From an uncultured Bacteroidia bacterium (GTDB taxonomy: Bacteria; Bacteroidota; Bacteroidia; Bacteroidales; UBA932): a stretch of 64,000 nt of DNA. The position numbers were made by a program, and so were the translations under genes. The stretch is taken from positions 1 through 64,000 of the forward strand of contig CACYCP010000053.1 in NCBI GenBank assembly GCA_902772985.1, in the 5' to 3' direction. How positions within the stretch are numbered: position 1 is the first letter of the stretch; each line of letters begins with the position of its first letter. This document shows positions 8,317 through 17,635 of this stretch, piece by piece. Under the pieces are notes generated by a model. It did not search any database, was not told the DNA's origin, and saw only the letters and a list, made by a program, of their open reading frames with translations.

Positions 8317-9618
8317 TTATTTCTTTGGGTAGTATTTTGGCCAGCAGGCCTCCAGATAGGCGCGGAGAACGTTCTCGTGCTTGTTTTCCTGCGGCGTGTA
8401 AAAAGCCCTTCCCTTAAGCGCCTCCGGCATGAATTCCATGTCCACGAAGTTGCCCGGATAGTCGTGGGCATATTTGTATCCGTCGGAATAGCCAAGCTCC
8501 TGCATAAGCTCTGTGGGAGCGTTTCTTATGGGAAGAGGTACCGGAAGGTTACCCGATGAGCGAACTTCGGCCAGAGCCTTTTCCAAGGCCATATACGAGG
8601 CGTTGCTCTTTGGCGAGGAGGCCAGATATACCGTGGTCTCGGCCAGGGGAATCCGGCCTTCGGGCATGCCGATCTTGGATACCACTTCGAAACAGGCGTT
8701 GGCAAGGAGCAGGGCGTTGGGATTTGCCAGGCCGATGTCTTCCGATGCGCTCAGACACAGCCTCCGGGCGATAAAAAGCGGATCTTCACCTCCGTCAATC
8801 ATCCTTGCCAGATAGTAGATGGCGGCATTGGGGTCCGAGCCCCGGATGCTCTTTATGAAGGCGGAAATGATGTCGTAGTGCATTTCTCCGTCCTTGTCAT
8901 ATATGGCCATGTTTTCCTGTATGGAGGCCGTTACATTGGCGTTATCGATGATGATGGGGGCTCCTGCGGGCTGGGCGTCCACCACCAGTTCCAGCACGTT
9001 GAGGAGCTTGCGGGCATCACCTCCGCTGTAGCGCATCAGGGCTTCTACTTCTTTGACGCGGATGTCCTTTCCTTTGAGCAGGACATCCTCCTTGAGGGCG
9101 CGGTCCAGGAGCTGCTGCAAATCGGCCCTCTCAAGGGGTTTGAGCACGAAAACCTGACAGCGCGACAAAAGGGGAGTGATGACCTCGAACGAGGGATTTT
9201 CGGTTGTTGCTCCAATAAGGACAATGGTTCCGTTTTCTACCGCTCCCAAAAGTGCATCCTGCTGGGCCTTGTTGAAACGGTGAATTTCGTCGATGAAAAG
9301 GATGGGAGCGCCTTTTCCGTTAAAGAGCGAGTTGGAACGGGCTTTTTCAAACACTTCCCGCACCTCTTTAACGCCGGCTGCAACTGCCGAAAGGGTATAG
9401 AATTCCCGCCCCAAGCTTTCAGCTATGATGTGCGCAAGCGTGGTCTTTCCTACGCCGGGAGGCCCCCAGAGGATGAAAGAGGAAAGGTTTCCGGACTCTA
9501 TCATCTTACGGAGTATGCAGCCTTCGCCCACAAGATGCCGTTGGCCGGCATACTGTTCAAGGCTCTTTGGCCTCATTCGCTCCGGGAGAGGAGGAAGCAT
9601 AGTGGAAGTGGCGCTCAT
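8317..9618 (-). CDS. rarA: RarA/MgsA replication-associated recombination ATPase
   Basis: This 433-residue AAA+ ATPase acts at stalled replication forks and is related to clamp-loader subunits and eukaryotic WRNIP1. Walker A is GPPGVGKTT near residue 53, Walker B is LFIDEIHRF near 110, and sensor 1 is [10 protein letters not shown] near 138. The C-terminal half has the MgsA-specific tetramerisation region, with [21 protein letters not shown] and [17 protein letters not shown] signatures. It converges on tamL with only two bases between the stop codons, and starts three bases after the end of the exchanger gene, so it is in an operon with it. Confidence 0.92.
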   Translation of the reverse strand: MSATSTMLPPLPERMRPKSLEQYAGQRHLVGEGCILRKMIESGNLSSFILWGPPGVGKTTLAHIIAESLGREFYTLSAVAAGVKEVREVFEKARSNSLFNGKGAPILFIDEIHRFNKAQQDALLGAVENGTIVLIGATTENPSFEVITPLLSRCQVFVLKPLERADLQQLLDRALKEDVLLKGKDIRVKEVEALMRYSGGDARKLLNVLELVVDAQPAGAPIIIDNANVTASIQENMAIYDKDGEMHYDIISAFIKSIRGSDPNAAIYYLARMIDGGEDPLFIARRLCLSASEDIGLANPNALLLANACFEVVSKIGMPEGRIPLAETTVYLASSPKSNASYMALEKALAEVRSSGNLPVPLPIRNAPTELMQELGYSDGYKYAHDYPGNFVDMEFMPEALKGRAFYTPQENKHENVLRAYLEACWPKYYPKK

Positions 9619-9621
9619 ACT

Positions 9622-10587
9622 TTACAAATTTATGACAAGGTAGGCCATGTAGGCCAGCCATAGCAGTACAAACAGGGTTCCGTCCCAGCGGTCAATAACA
9701 TTGCGACGGGCGAAAAAGCAGCTTATGATAAGAGCCAGGGCACTGATTACAAGCGCCAGCACGTCCACCGGCGTAATGCTTGAGAAACTGATAGGATTGA
9801 TAAGGGCCGAGCCTCCCAGAATCAGGATGATATTGGAAATATTGGAGCCGATGATATTGCCAAGGGCCAACTGCCCCTTCTTTTTTACGGCAGCCGCAAC
9901 GCAGGTGGCGAGCTCCGGCAGGGAAGTGCCGCCAGCCAGTATGGTGATGGCAATGAATTTGTCGCTCACACCAAGCCCGCGTGCAATGTTGGTGGCATTG
10001 TCAACGAATAGATTTCCGCCGAAAACAAGGGCTGCAAGGCCTCCCAGGACCATAATTGCAGCGAGCCACAGCGGACGGGAAGGGCCGCCGGAATCAGTCT
10101 CTTCAGTGGCCTTGCTATCTTTTCCTCTATTGAAGCTGAAGATCATATAGACCAAGAAAATAAGCAGCAGCAAACCGCCGTCCGGGCGGGAAAGGCCATC
10201 AATCCCAAGGCCGAAGATGGTGTAATTCAGGCCCAGAAGGATAAGGAGCAGGGTGACTGCCAGGTTCATGGGAATGTCCCTTTTCCTGTTGGACGGAGTC
10301 ACGTCCATCGGAAGAATCAAAGCGGTAAGGCCCAGGATAAGGAGGGTGTTGAAAATGTTCGAACCCACAATGTTTCCAAGGGATATGTCTCCGTTCCCTT
10401 GAATTGCCCCGATGAAACTTACCACCATCTCCGGAGCCGATGTCCCAATGCCCACTATGGTAAGTCCTATGACGAATTCGCTAAGGCCGAAACGCCTGGC
10501 GATGGACGAGGCGCCATCTACCATATATTCGGCTCCGAAAACCACCAGGAGCAGCCCTGCAACAAGTAAAGCTATATATAGTAACAT
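9622..10587 (-). CDS. CaCA-family Na+/Ca2+ exchanger
   Basis: This 321-residue inner-membrane cation antiporter has about ten hydrophobic segments. The two inverted alpha-repeats that form the ion-binding sites are plain: GLTIVGIGTSAPEMVVS with SLGNIVGSNIFN near residues 42-80, and ITILAGGTSLPELATC with ALGNIIGSNISN near 220-260. The acidic residues of the GTSxPE motifs are intact in both. Length and layout match bacterial YrbG-like proteins. It is the first gene of a two-gene leftward operon with rarA. Whether Ca2+ or another cation is moved cannot be read from the sequence. Confidence 0.9.
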   Translation of the reverse strand: MLLYIALLVAGLLLVVFGAEYMVDGASSIARRFGLSEFVIGLTIVGIGTSAPEMVVSFIGAIQGNGDISLGNIVGSNIFNTLLILGLTALILPMDVTPSNRKRDIPMNLAVTLLLILLGLNYTIFGLGIDGLSRPDGGLLLLIFLVYMIFSFNRGKDSKATEETDSGGPSRPLWLAAIMVLGGLAALVFGGNLFVDNATNIARGLGVSDKFIAITILAGGTSLPELATCVAAAVKKKGQLALGNIIGSNISNIILILGGSALINPISFSSITPVDVLALVISALALIISCFFARRNVIDRWDGTLFVLLWLAYMAYLVINL

Positions 10588-10649
10588 TATACTTTCTACA
10601 TTATTACATTATTCCGAACACAAAAATAGTAAATCTGGAAGAAAATGCA

Positions 10650-10657
10650 TAAATTTG
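10650..10657 (+). promoter_or_regulatory. -7 promoter element TAAATTTG
   Basis: Perfect TAnnTTTG match ending three bases before the only plausible start of the next gene (GTG 10661). A transcript starting at the usual distance would begin at or near the start codon. Confidence 0.5.
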
Positions 10658-10660
10658 TGC

Positions 10661-11116
10661 GTGCTGAAACCAAAATTTAATACCGGTTGCCACTTCCTGT
10701 GGCTGCTGTTGCTTCTGTTTGCAGTTATCTCCTGCTGCGGAAAAGACGGTCCTAATTCCGGTACAGACCCCGACGAAGCGCATAATCCTGTACTCGCCGT
10801 AAAGACATTAGGATTTTATGGCGTTCCCGGGGGGGATGTCCGCATTGGCGGCATCCCTTGGCAGACCAGCCGCATTTATTCCGAAGGAAAACTCAGTTTC
10901 AGCATCCAGGATCCTTCAGCCATCAAGGTCTCAAGCCTTTCCGGCCTCCCCGAAAAAATGAAAAAGGGGGATAAAGTCAGTTTTATCTACAAGGTGAGTT
11001 CTTCCGGCGTTCATACGGTGCGGGAGGAGATGAGCGGCGTTGAAGTTCTGAAAGTAAGTGTGGATACGGTGTGGCTCCGAAAGGACGAAAATACCTATTT
11101 CGTAATACGTCAGTGA
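10661..11116 (+). CDS. small lipoprotein of unknown function, coupled to the M6 protease
   Basis: Start taken at GTG 10661, because no in-frame ATG lies near and upstream codons run into the exchanger gene. The 151-residue product has a type II signal peptide ending in the lipobox AVISC|C. It then has a Gly/Asp-rich spacer and a compact beta-rich domain (IGGIPWQTSRIYSEGKL). No known family is recognised. Its TGA at 11114-11116 overlaps the GTG start of the protease gene by the sequence GTGA, so the two proteins are probably made in a fixed ratio. A role as anchor, chaperone or inhibitor of the protease is only inference. Confidence 0.65.
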   Translation: MLKPKFNTGCHFLWLLLLLFAVISCCGKDGPNSGTDPDEAHNPVLAVKTLGFYGVPGGDVRIGGIPWQTSRIYSEGKLSFSIQDPSAIKVSSLSGLPEKMKKGDKVSFIYKVSSSGVHTVREEMSGVEVLKVSVDTVWLRKDENTYFVIRQ

Positions 11117-13332
11117 GAAGGGGAGTGCTCATATTGCTCCTTTCGCTGCTTCTGCTTCCTGCGGGGGCGGCGGGAAGGCTTTCCACCAGCGGAAAAGTGC
11201 CCATTCCCGTTATCCTGATGGAGTTTCAGGACGTCCATTTCGTGAACGAAAACGCCAGCCTGAGGTACTTTGACGGCCTTTTGAACAGTCCCGGCTTTTC
11301 GGAAGACGGCGCCATCGGCTCGGTGGCCGATTATTTCAAGGACAATTCCTCTGGGGCTTTCGTTCCGGAGTTCGAACTTTTCGGCCCGGTGCGGCTTTCG
11401 AAGGATATGGCCTATTACGGAAAGAATATCTATTCGTCCGGAGAAAGGATAGGCGATGCCCTTCCTGCAGAAGCGGTTGTCGAGGCCTGCGCCCTTGCCG
11501 GAATTGAAGATCCTGAGCTTGTACTTGTCATTTTCGCGGGATACGATGAGTCCCAGGGAGGCCCAGCCGATGCCCTCTGGGCACATCAGGGCAGCATTGG
11601 GGAGACAGGGCTTTATGCCTTCGCTTCGGAACTTCTGGGGGCGGAAGGGGAGCGCTATATTGGCGCGGGGCACATCTGTCACGAGATTGGCCATTTCCTT
11701 GGCCTTCCGGACTTTTACGATACAAACGGTCCCACAAACGGGAATTCCGCCGAAGTTTACATGTATTCCCTGATGAGTTCAGGCCACAGGAACAATGAGG
11801 GGCGTACGCCTCCATACCTGAACGCCGTAGAAAGGCTGCTTCTGGGTTGGATGGATGCGTCGGCCCTGCTTCCGCTTCCCGAAGGCAGGGTTAAGTTGAA
11901 GCCGATAGAGGAGGGTTCTGCCTATTGGAGCGCCACGTCGGTCGATGATGAAATCTTCATTTACGAGGCCCGGGATGCCCGAAAATGGGACGAATCCCTG
12001 CCTGGTGGTCTCCTGATTTACCATTTGGACCGTTCTGCGGAATTTAAGGACCGCTGGGACAATTGGAGGGAGAACAACGACCTGAATGCCACGGCCTCAC
12101 ATCCCTGCTTCTTCCTGATCCGCTCGGAGGCGACGGAAGACAGCCGCACTCGCGGCAGGGCCAACATGAACGGTGCCGATATCGTATTTCCCGGTCTTGC
12201 ACGCACGCTTTGCTACGAACCTAAGGATTGGAGTGATTCCTATACAGGTGTCCAGATTACCAATATAAGCTATGAGCGTGGTGCCACCCAGATTTATGTC
12301 CTGAAAGGGGCAGGGGAGAATATCAACGGTTTTGTCCGTGAGGAAAACGGCAGCCCTGTCGCAGGCGTAAACCTTCTTCTTGGCGGCGAAGACGGAGGCG
12401 TTGCCGCCGTGTCCGGTTCCGACGGCTTTTTCCGTCTGGATCTGGAAGAGGGGAGCGACGACAAGGTTTTCCTTCTTTCGGCTTCAAAAGCGGGCTACAG
12501 GCCCCGTACTGTGGAAGTTTCCCGCAACGGCCGGCGCATTGCCAGCGTTCCCATCATCCTTCGCAGGGAAGGAGAGGCCGATGAAACCTCGCTTTCAAAG
12601 TACGACCCCTCGTCCCGTTTTGGCTATTTCCCCAAAAACGTCATATGCGCTTCCAGGTTCACGGCTTCGGACTTGTACTGCCACGTGGGTGAGAAACTTA
12701 CGGAAGTGAGCTTCTATCCCTATTTAGGTCCCGCTTTCGAAGGAGATGTGTATATTATTGTTGATCAGGGAACAAAACGAGTTCTGAACTTGAAGGTTGA
12801 GCAGCTTGTGAAAGGGCTTTATTTCAAGAATACCGTGGATATTTCCGAATATGGGATAGTGGTCCGGGAAGGGGAGGACATCTACATAGGGATAGGTTCT
12901 CCGGATGCCTCTGAAAGCCTGGATTTCAGGCCGGGAACGGTTTATCCCGGAAACAAGGGCAACTCCTATTATACCGAATTCAATCTGGAGAAATCGTCCT
13001 GGAAAGAGATGTATGTAGATGTTGCCGGATTCCACATGGACCTTGCCTTGTCGGCCGTAGTTGCCGAGAATCCCCATGCCGGCAGTCTCCAGGAACTGGG
13101 ATGGACCACCATAGATGTGGGCAAGGGGACATACACGGGCGGAGACGCATTCAAGCTGGCTCTGCTGGAATCGCCGTTCACCCCGGTAAAGGCCGTTTCC
13201 TGGTTCCTGGACGGAACGGAGGTGAGTGGGGAGAGTATCATCCTTACAACGGGTCAAAGGTTCATCAGCGCCCGAATCGAGTACGAAGACGGGCGGAAGG
13301 AAGTCCTGGACCTGGAATTAAACGTCAGATAG
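11113..13332 (+). CDS. secreted M6-type metalloprotease with carboxypeptidase-regulatory-like domain
   Basis: Start taken at GTG 11113, which overlaps the upstream stop and gives a standard signal peptide (RRGVLILLLSLLLLPAGAAG). The catalytic zinc site HExxHxxGxxD is HEIGHFLGLPD, starting at about residue 190. The surrounding pattern (SVADYFKDNSSG, DTNGPTNGNSAEVYMYSLMSSG) fits the M6 immune-inhibitor-A group. A carboxypeptidase-regulatory-like beta-sandwich follows at about 400-465 (INGFVREENGSPVAGVNLLL). The C-terminal 250 residues are beta-rich and may be adhesive. There is no Por secretion-type C-terminal signal that I can identify. The last eight bases overlap the convergent rlmD gene. 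Confidence 0.82.
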   Translation: MRRGVLILLLSLLLLPAGAAGRLSTSGKVPIPVILMEFQDVHFVNENASLRYFDGLLNSPGFSEDGAIGSVADYFKDNSSGAFVPEFELFGPVRLSKDMAYYGKNIYSSGERIGDALPAEAVVEACALAGIEDPELVLVIFAGYDESQGGPADALWAHQGSIGETGLYAFASELLGAEGERYIGAGHICHEIGHFLGLPDFYDTNGPTNGNSAEVYMYSLMSSGHRNNEGRTPPYLNAVERLLLGWMDASALLPLPEGRVKLKPIEEGSAYWSATSVDDEIFIYEARDARKWDESLPGGLLIYHLDRSAEFKDRWDNWRENNDLNATASHPCFFLIRSEATEDSRTRGRANMNGADIVFPGLARTLCYEPKDWSDSYTGVQITNISYERGATQIYVLKGAGENINGFVREENGSPVAGVNLLLGGEDGGVAAVSGSDGFFRLDLEEGSDDKVFLLSASKAGYRPRTVEVSRNGRRIASVPIILRREGEADETSLSKYDPSSRFGYFPKNVICASRFTASDLYCHVGEKLTEVSFYPYLGPAFEGDVYIIVDQGTKRVLNLKVEQLVKGLYFKNTVDISEYGIVVREGEDIYIGIGSPDASESLDFRPGTVYPGNKGNSYYTEFNLEKSSWKEMYVDVAGFHMDLALSAVVAENPHAGSLQELGWTTIDVGKGTYTGGDAFKLALLESPFTPVKAVSWFLDGTEVSGESIILTTGQRFISARIEYEDGRKEVLDLELNVR

Positions 13333-14737
13333 TCTTTCGCTTAAGGGCAACCACGTTCTCCACGTGCATGGTATGGGGGAACATATCCACAGGTTGGACT
13401 GCGGTAATTTCATAATCGGCACAAAGAATTGCAAGGTCGCGGGCCTGTGAGGCGGGATTGCAACTTACATATACCATCCTGTCGGGGGCAGCGTTAAGTA
13501 TTACCCTGGCTACATCCGGATGGATTCCGGCTCTTGGAGGATCCAGGATAATGACATCCGGGCGGCCGTGCTTACGGATGAAGCCGTCGTTCAGGACATC
13601 CTTCATATCCCCGGCAAAGAACTCGCAATTGCTGATTCCATTTCCCCTGGCATTTTCGACTGCATCCTGGATTGCCTCCGGAACATATTCGATGCCGATT
13701 ACTTTTGAGGCTTTGGAACTTACGAACTGGGCTATGGTGCCGGTGCCGGTATAAAGGTCGTAAACCAGCTCGTTTCCGCTTAGTGCAGCAAACTCCCGTG
13801 CCACCGAATACAGCCTGTAGGCCTGGCGGGAATTGGTCTGGTAGAAGGATTTGGGACCAATCTTGAAACGCAGGCCTTCCATGCTCTCATAGATGGCTTC
13901 ATCTCCGTAATAGAGAATAGGGGACTGGTCGGCTATGGAATCGTTAAGTTTCTCGTTTATAAGGTAATAGAGACTGCTTATCTGAGGGAATTCCTTAATC
14001 AATGTATCCAGGAGGGCTTCCCGGGCCTTTTTGTCCTCTTTGGCAAAACAAAGAATGAGCATCAGCTGGCCGTCTTCCGTAGTGCGTACAAACACGTTGC
14101 GGAAAAAGCCGTGGTTTTCCCTTATATTATAGAATTCCAAGCCGTTTTCAGTAAGGAAGCGCTTGATTCTGAGGCGTATGCTGTTGGAGGGCTCGGCCTG
14201 GAGGTGGCAGTCTTTGATGTCCAGCACCTTGTCGAAGAATTTCCCTACGTGGAAGCCAAGGCCGGGACGGTCTTCCTCCGCAATGGCCTCCGGATCTTCT
14301 CCCTCCAGTATCCACCTTTTGGCCGAAGCGCTGAATTCCAGCTTATTACGATAATACTGAGTCTTTTCAGAAGGTAGCGTAGGACGGATTTCAGGTACTT
14401 CCAGTTTGCCGATGCGAATGAGTTGGTCTTCCACCTGCTGGCGTTTGGCTTCAAGCTGGAGCGGGTAGGGAAGGGGCTGCCAACGGCATCCTCCGCACAC
14501 TCCGAAATGTGGGCAGAATGGCTCCAGGCGGTCTTTTGAAGGGCTTACGATGCGTTTTATCACGCCCTCCATATAGTTTTTCTTCTTTTTGCGAACCTGG
14601 ATGTCCACCACGTCACCGGGAACGGCGAAATCTACGAAAACCACCATCCCATCTACGTGGGCAAGCGCTTTTCCTTCCGCGGCCACAGCTTCTATGGTCA
14701 CGTTTTCAAGCAGAAGGTCTATCCTTTTTCTGGACAT
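13325..14737 (-). CDS. rlmD: RlmD-like 23S rRNA (uracil-5-)-methyltransferase
   Basis: This 470-residue SAM-dependent RNA m5U methyltransferase of the RumA/TrmA group has an N-terminal TRAM domain (residues 10-65, EGKALAHVDGMVVFVDFAVPG). An iron-sulfur cluster site follows, FCPHFGVCGGC near residue 75-85. The Rossmann motif is LVYDLYTGTGTIAQ near 330. The catalytic DPPR motif is ILDPPRAGIHP near 405, and the nucleophilic cysteine lies in VYVSCNPAS near 435. In Bacteroidetes such proteins are usually annotated as RlmD; TrmA-type tRNA activity cannot be excluded. It starts three bases after the GH20 gene ends and so belongs to the same transcript. Confidence 0.88.
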   Translation of the reverse strand: MSRKRIDLLLENVTIEAVAAEGKALAHVDGMVVFVDFAVPGDVVDIQVRKKKKNYMEGVIKRIVSPSKDRLEPFCPHFGVCGGCRWQPLPYPLQLEAKRQQVEDQLIRIGKLEVPEIRPTLPSEKTQYYRNKLEFSASAKRWILEGEDPEAIAEEDRPGLGFHVGKFFDKVLDIKDCHLQAEPSNSIRLRIKRFLTENGLEFYNIRENHGFFRNVFVRTTEDGQLMLILCFAKEDKKAREALLDTLIKEFPQISSLYYLINEKLNDSIADQSPILYYGDEAIYESMEGLRFKIGPKSFYQTNSRQAYRLYSVAREFAALSGNELVYDLYTGTGTIAQFVSSKASKVIGIEYVPEAIQDAVENARGNGISNCEFFAGDMKDVLNDGFIRKHGRPDVIILDPPRAGIHPDVARVILNAAPDRMVYVSCNPASQARDLAILCADYEITAVQPVDMFPHTMHVENVVALKRKTI

Positions 14738-14740
14738 AGT

Positions 14741-16405
14741 TTATTCCCAGGCCTGGGCTGCATTTTCGTTCCAAATCCAGCCTTCTTTGTCATAAAGTTC
14801 GGTCATGCGCCTGAGGCGGGGGAGAAACTCCTGGTAATCTTTAGTTTCAGGATTGCTCCACTGAAGCTCTGAAAGCACGGAAAGGCGGGGGAGAAGGCGC
14901 CAAAGCAGGGAATCCGGATGGGAAACACGCTCCGCCCAGATGCAGGCTTCCACGCCGATTATGTTCTTTTTTTCTTCCTCCGAAAGCGAGGCAGGGGAGA
15001 CGTCCAGGTCGTAGGTGCTGCGGATATAATCTTCGCCCTTCTTCCGGTTCAATTCCCAATTGCTGAAATAGAGATTCCCGACGGGGCATAAAATGGCCCT
15101 GTAGCCCTCTTTGGCTGCGATTTCGCTGCTCACCGGACGCATCCATCCGGCAATGACGCTGCTCTTGGAGGGAGCGCCCACCACAGTGTTGCTCCAGTCC
15201 ACAAGCACGTCGTTCCAAACTATCATTTCGCGTCCGCGGTCGCTCAGGAATTCCTGGGCCCGGTCCATAAACCAACTCTGAAGCAGTTCCTCGGCCGTTT
15301 TCTTGCCTTGTGCCTTAAGTCCCAGTTCTTTGATTTTCTTCTGGCAGTGGGGGCATTTTTCCCATCTTACCTTAGGGCATTCGTCTCCGCCAAGATGAAT
15401 GTACTTGGAAGGGAAAATGTCCATCAGCTCGTCCAGAACATCCTTAACAAATTGCAAGGTGTTGTCTTTTCCGGCGCAAAGCACGTCATCCAGGACACCG
15501 TAGCGACAGGCAACCTCGTACGGACCTTCGGTGCAGCCAAGCACGGGATAAGAGGCCAAAGCGGCCTGCATGTGGCCAGGTAAATCGACCTCAGGGATAA
15601 CTGTAATGCCTTTTTTGGCAGCGTAGGCAACCACTTCACGCATCTGCTCCTGGGTATAATAGCCGGAAACCGGGATCCCGTCGTGCTCTCCGGGGGCGCC
15701 GCCTAGTTTAGGGCTGCCGGCGCGGTGGGAACCAATCTCGGTGAGGAGCGGATATTTTTTGATTTCGGCCCTCCAGCCCTGATCTTCCGTAAGATGCCAA
15801 TGGAAATAATTGAGATTATGGATTGAAATAATGTCAATTACATGCTTAATTGTTTGAATATCAAAGAAATGACGCCCGCAATCCAGCATAAATGCGCGGT
15901 ATTCGAAGGCCGGGAAATCGTTTATTTCGCAAGCCGGAAGAGCTGCAAAACTGCCTTTTGGAAGCACCAGAGGCAACATTTTGAATATGCTGTGAATACC
16001 GTTCATGGCGCCGGTGAAGGAACTGGCGCTAAGGATTACTTTTTTATCGTCAATCTTAAGACGGTATCCGCCTTCAGGGATTTTTTCCTTGGAACGTTCA
16101 ATTACGAAGGCGTTGCTTTTTACAGCCTTGTTTACGATTTTTGGCCGGATATTCGTTGCCTGGAGGCAAAAATCCGACAGATGCATCGCCGCATCGGAAA
16201 ATTCTTTGTCCTGGGCCGATACGGAAATCACGGTTTTGTGGCTGATTATAAAATCGGCCGAGCCTTCAGGAGCAAGAGTAATTTCCTGAGGCTTCGGACA
16301 GAAGTCCAGGCTTCCTTTAGATGTGGATGGCTCGATATTGCCGCAGGAGCTTATAGTAAATGCGGCAATAAGCGTGCTGATTGCGAAAATTCCGGAAAAT
16401 CGCAT
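14741..16405 (-). CDS. GH20 beta-N-acetylhexosaminidase lipoprotein
   Basis: This 554-residue exo-acting enzyme removes terminal GlcNAc or GalNAc from glycans. Start at ATG 16405, since the longer TTG-initiated version only adds residues before the signal peptide. The lipobox TISSC is at about residues 17-21. The N-terminal GH20b domain spans about 30-150. The catalytic barrel has LDCGRHFFDIQTIKHVID and NYFHWHLTEDQGW near 180-210, and the catalytic Asp-Glu pair in HLGGDECPKVRW near 330. Retaining, substrate-assisted chemistry is expected. The enzyme is probably displayed on the outer membrane or in the periplasm and works on host or fungal N-acetylhexosamines. It lies between an acyltransferase and rlmD, not in a polysaccharide-utilisation locus. 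Confidence 0.9.
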   Translation of the reverse strand: MRFSGIFAISTLIAAFTISSCGNIEPSTSKGSLDFCPKPQEITLAPEGSADFIISHKTVISVSAQDKEFSDAAMHLSDFCLQATNIRPKIVNKAVKSNAFVIERSKEKIPEGGYRLKIDDKKVILSASSFTGAMNGIHSIFKMLPLVLPKGSFAALPACEINDFPAFEYRAFMLDCGRHFFDIQTIKHVIDIISIHNLNYFHWHLTEDQGWRAEIKKYPLLTEIGSHRAGSPKLGGAPGEHDGIPVSGYYTQEQMREVVAYAAKKGITVIPEVDLPGHMQAALASYPVLGCTEGPYEVACRYGVLDDVLCAGKDNTLQFVKDVLDELMDIFPSKYIHLGGDECPKVRWEKCPHCQKKIKELGLKAQGKKTAEELLQSWFMDRAQEFLSDRGREMIVWNDVLVDWSNTVVGAPSKSSVIAGWMRPVSSEIAAKEGYRAILCPVGNLYFSNWELNRKKGEDYIRSTYDLDVSPASLSEEEKKNIIGVEACIWAERVSHPDSLLWRLLPRLSVLSELQWSNPETKDYQEFLPRLRRMTELYDKEGWIWNENAAQAWE

Positions 16406-16447
16406 TTTGTTACACAATTTATATTATGTTAAGTTGTATCTGTTTTC

Positions 16448-17614
16448 TCACTCGCCTGTCTCCAGGTTTTCCTTAGAAACCACAGGATTGGCGTAAATGC
16501 GAAGGAATATGTCCAGGAGCTCTTTCCTGTTCAGCGAGGGCTCCACTTGAGTGAGCTGTTTAGCCACATACGACTTGAACTGCTCCATATCGGCCGGAGT
16601 GTACATGTCGGAATACTTGTCTCCGGGAAATACCAAATCGTAGCCCATGTAATTGGTTTTCCACAATTTATATCCGCTGATAATACGGCGGTCCATTGCG
16701 TGGCGAATCTTTTGGTAGCGGTCGTTCTTGTCGCAGCGAGAGGCCTCCTCTATTTCTTCTATCGACAATGGCTCGCCGAATTTAAGGTGTACGTTGCCCT
16801 TGGGCTGTTTAATGCCCACCATGATGCTCTGGAGGTCCTCTGTTTCGCTCTTAATGTACTTCTGCGTGCGGGAAATGAGGATTTCGCGGGCTTTCAGGAT
16901 ATCGCAGGATTCATATTCGTACGATACCGAAATTGGAAGCATGTTCAGTTCGGCAAAATTCTGTACGAAATCCTTAGTTCCGCTCATATCCAGCATTTTC
17001 AGGAGGCCCTGCTCCGTAACATCGTTTCCATCTTTTGTGCGGCCCTGGCGCTGTGCAATCCATACAGAGCCCCTGCCTTCCGTGATGGTTTCCCTGATGT
17101 ATTTGGACAGCAGCTGGCTTGACAGGTACAGTTCCCTGGCCGATATTCCGCGTATGACCTTAATCATGCGGTTGGAGCGGATAAGAAGCTCTACCGATTT
17201 GACTTTCAGGAGGTTATCCCCTACGCAGATTTGAGTTTCAGGTATTTGGTTCTTGATGAGGATAAGCTGCAGGAACGCCGGATCAAGGATGATATCCCTG
17301 TGATTGGACATTGCCAGGTAGCGTCCGGGGATAGCCTTCAGCCTTTCCAGGCCTTCGTAGGAGAAATTCTTCACGCTAGTGTCTATCACCCACTCCACAA
17401 CCTTTGCCATTACGGCGTGCTGGAAATCGTCCACAGTGTGAATTTCCCTCAGGAGGTCCCTCAGGTAGTTTTCCGGTTTGTCCGGGAAAATATATTTGGA
17501 CACCCAGGGTGTATTCGGGTGGTTGGACAGCCTAGTCAAGGCAGCATCCGTTTCTTCATCGTTAAACGGAGCGATGTCCGTAAATTCGTTTTGAAGTAAG
17601 TCTTTTTGTTCCAT
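16448..17614 (-). CDS. glycerophospholipid acyltransferase (PlsB/PlsC superfamily)
   Basis: This 388-residue protein has the acyltransferase motifs in the order expected for transfer of an acyl chain to glycerol 3-phosphate or a lysophospholipid. Block 1 is SNHRDIILD near residue 98 (the catalytic His-x4-Asp), block 3 is GSVWIAQRQGRTKDG near 178-190, and block 4 contains ISVSYEYESC. No membrane-spanning segment is obvious, so it is probably peripheral at the inner membrane. Bacteroidales carry a conserved long protein of this type annotated as 1-acyl-sn-glycerol-3-phosphate acyltransferase. It lies 21 bp after queA and 42 bp before the GH20 gene. Confidence 0.8.
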   Translation of the reverse strand: MEQKDLLQNEFTDIAPFNDEETDAALTRLSNHPNTPWVSKYIFPDKPENYLRDLLREIHTVDDFQHAVMAKVVEWVIDTSVKNFSYEGLERLKAIPGRYLAMSNHRDIILDPAFLQLILIKNQIPETQICVGDNLLKVKSVELLIRSNRMIKVIRGISARELYLSSQLLSKYIRETITEGRGSVWIAQRQGRTKDGNDVTEQGLLKMLDMSGTKDFVQNFAELNMLPISVSYEYESCDILKAREILISRTQKYIKSETEDLQSIMVGIKQPKGNVHLKFGEPLSIEEIEEASRCDKNDRYQKIRHAMDRRIISGYKLWKTNYMGYDLVFPGDKYSDMYTPADMEQFKSYVAKQLTQVEPSLNRKELLDIFLRIYANPVVSKENLETGE

Positions 17615-17619
17615 AGTTA

Positions 17620-17627
17620 CAAAACTA
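17620..17627 (-). promoter_or_regulatory. -7 promoter element TAGTTTTG (minus strand)
   Basis: Perfect TAnnTTTG match, five bases before the acyltransferase ATG at 17614, in the short gap after queA. It could give an internal promoter with a leaderless transcript. Confidence 0.4.
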
Positions 17628-17635
17628 CAAAAAAA

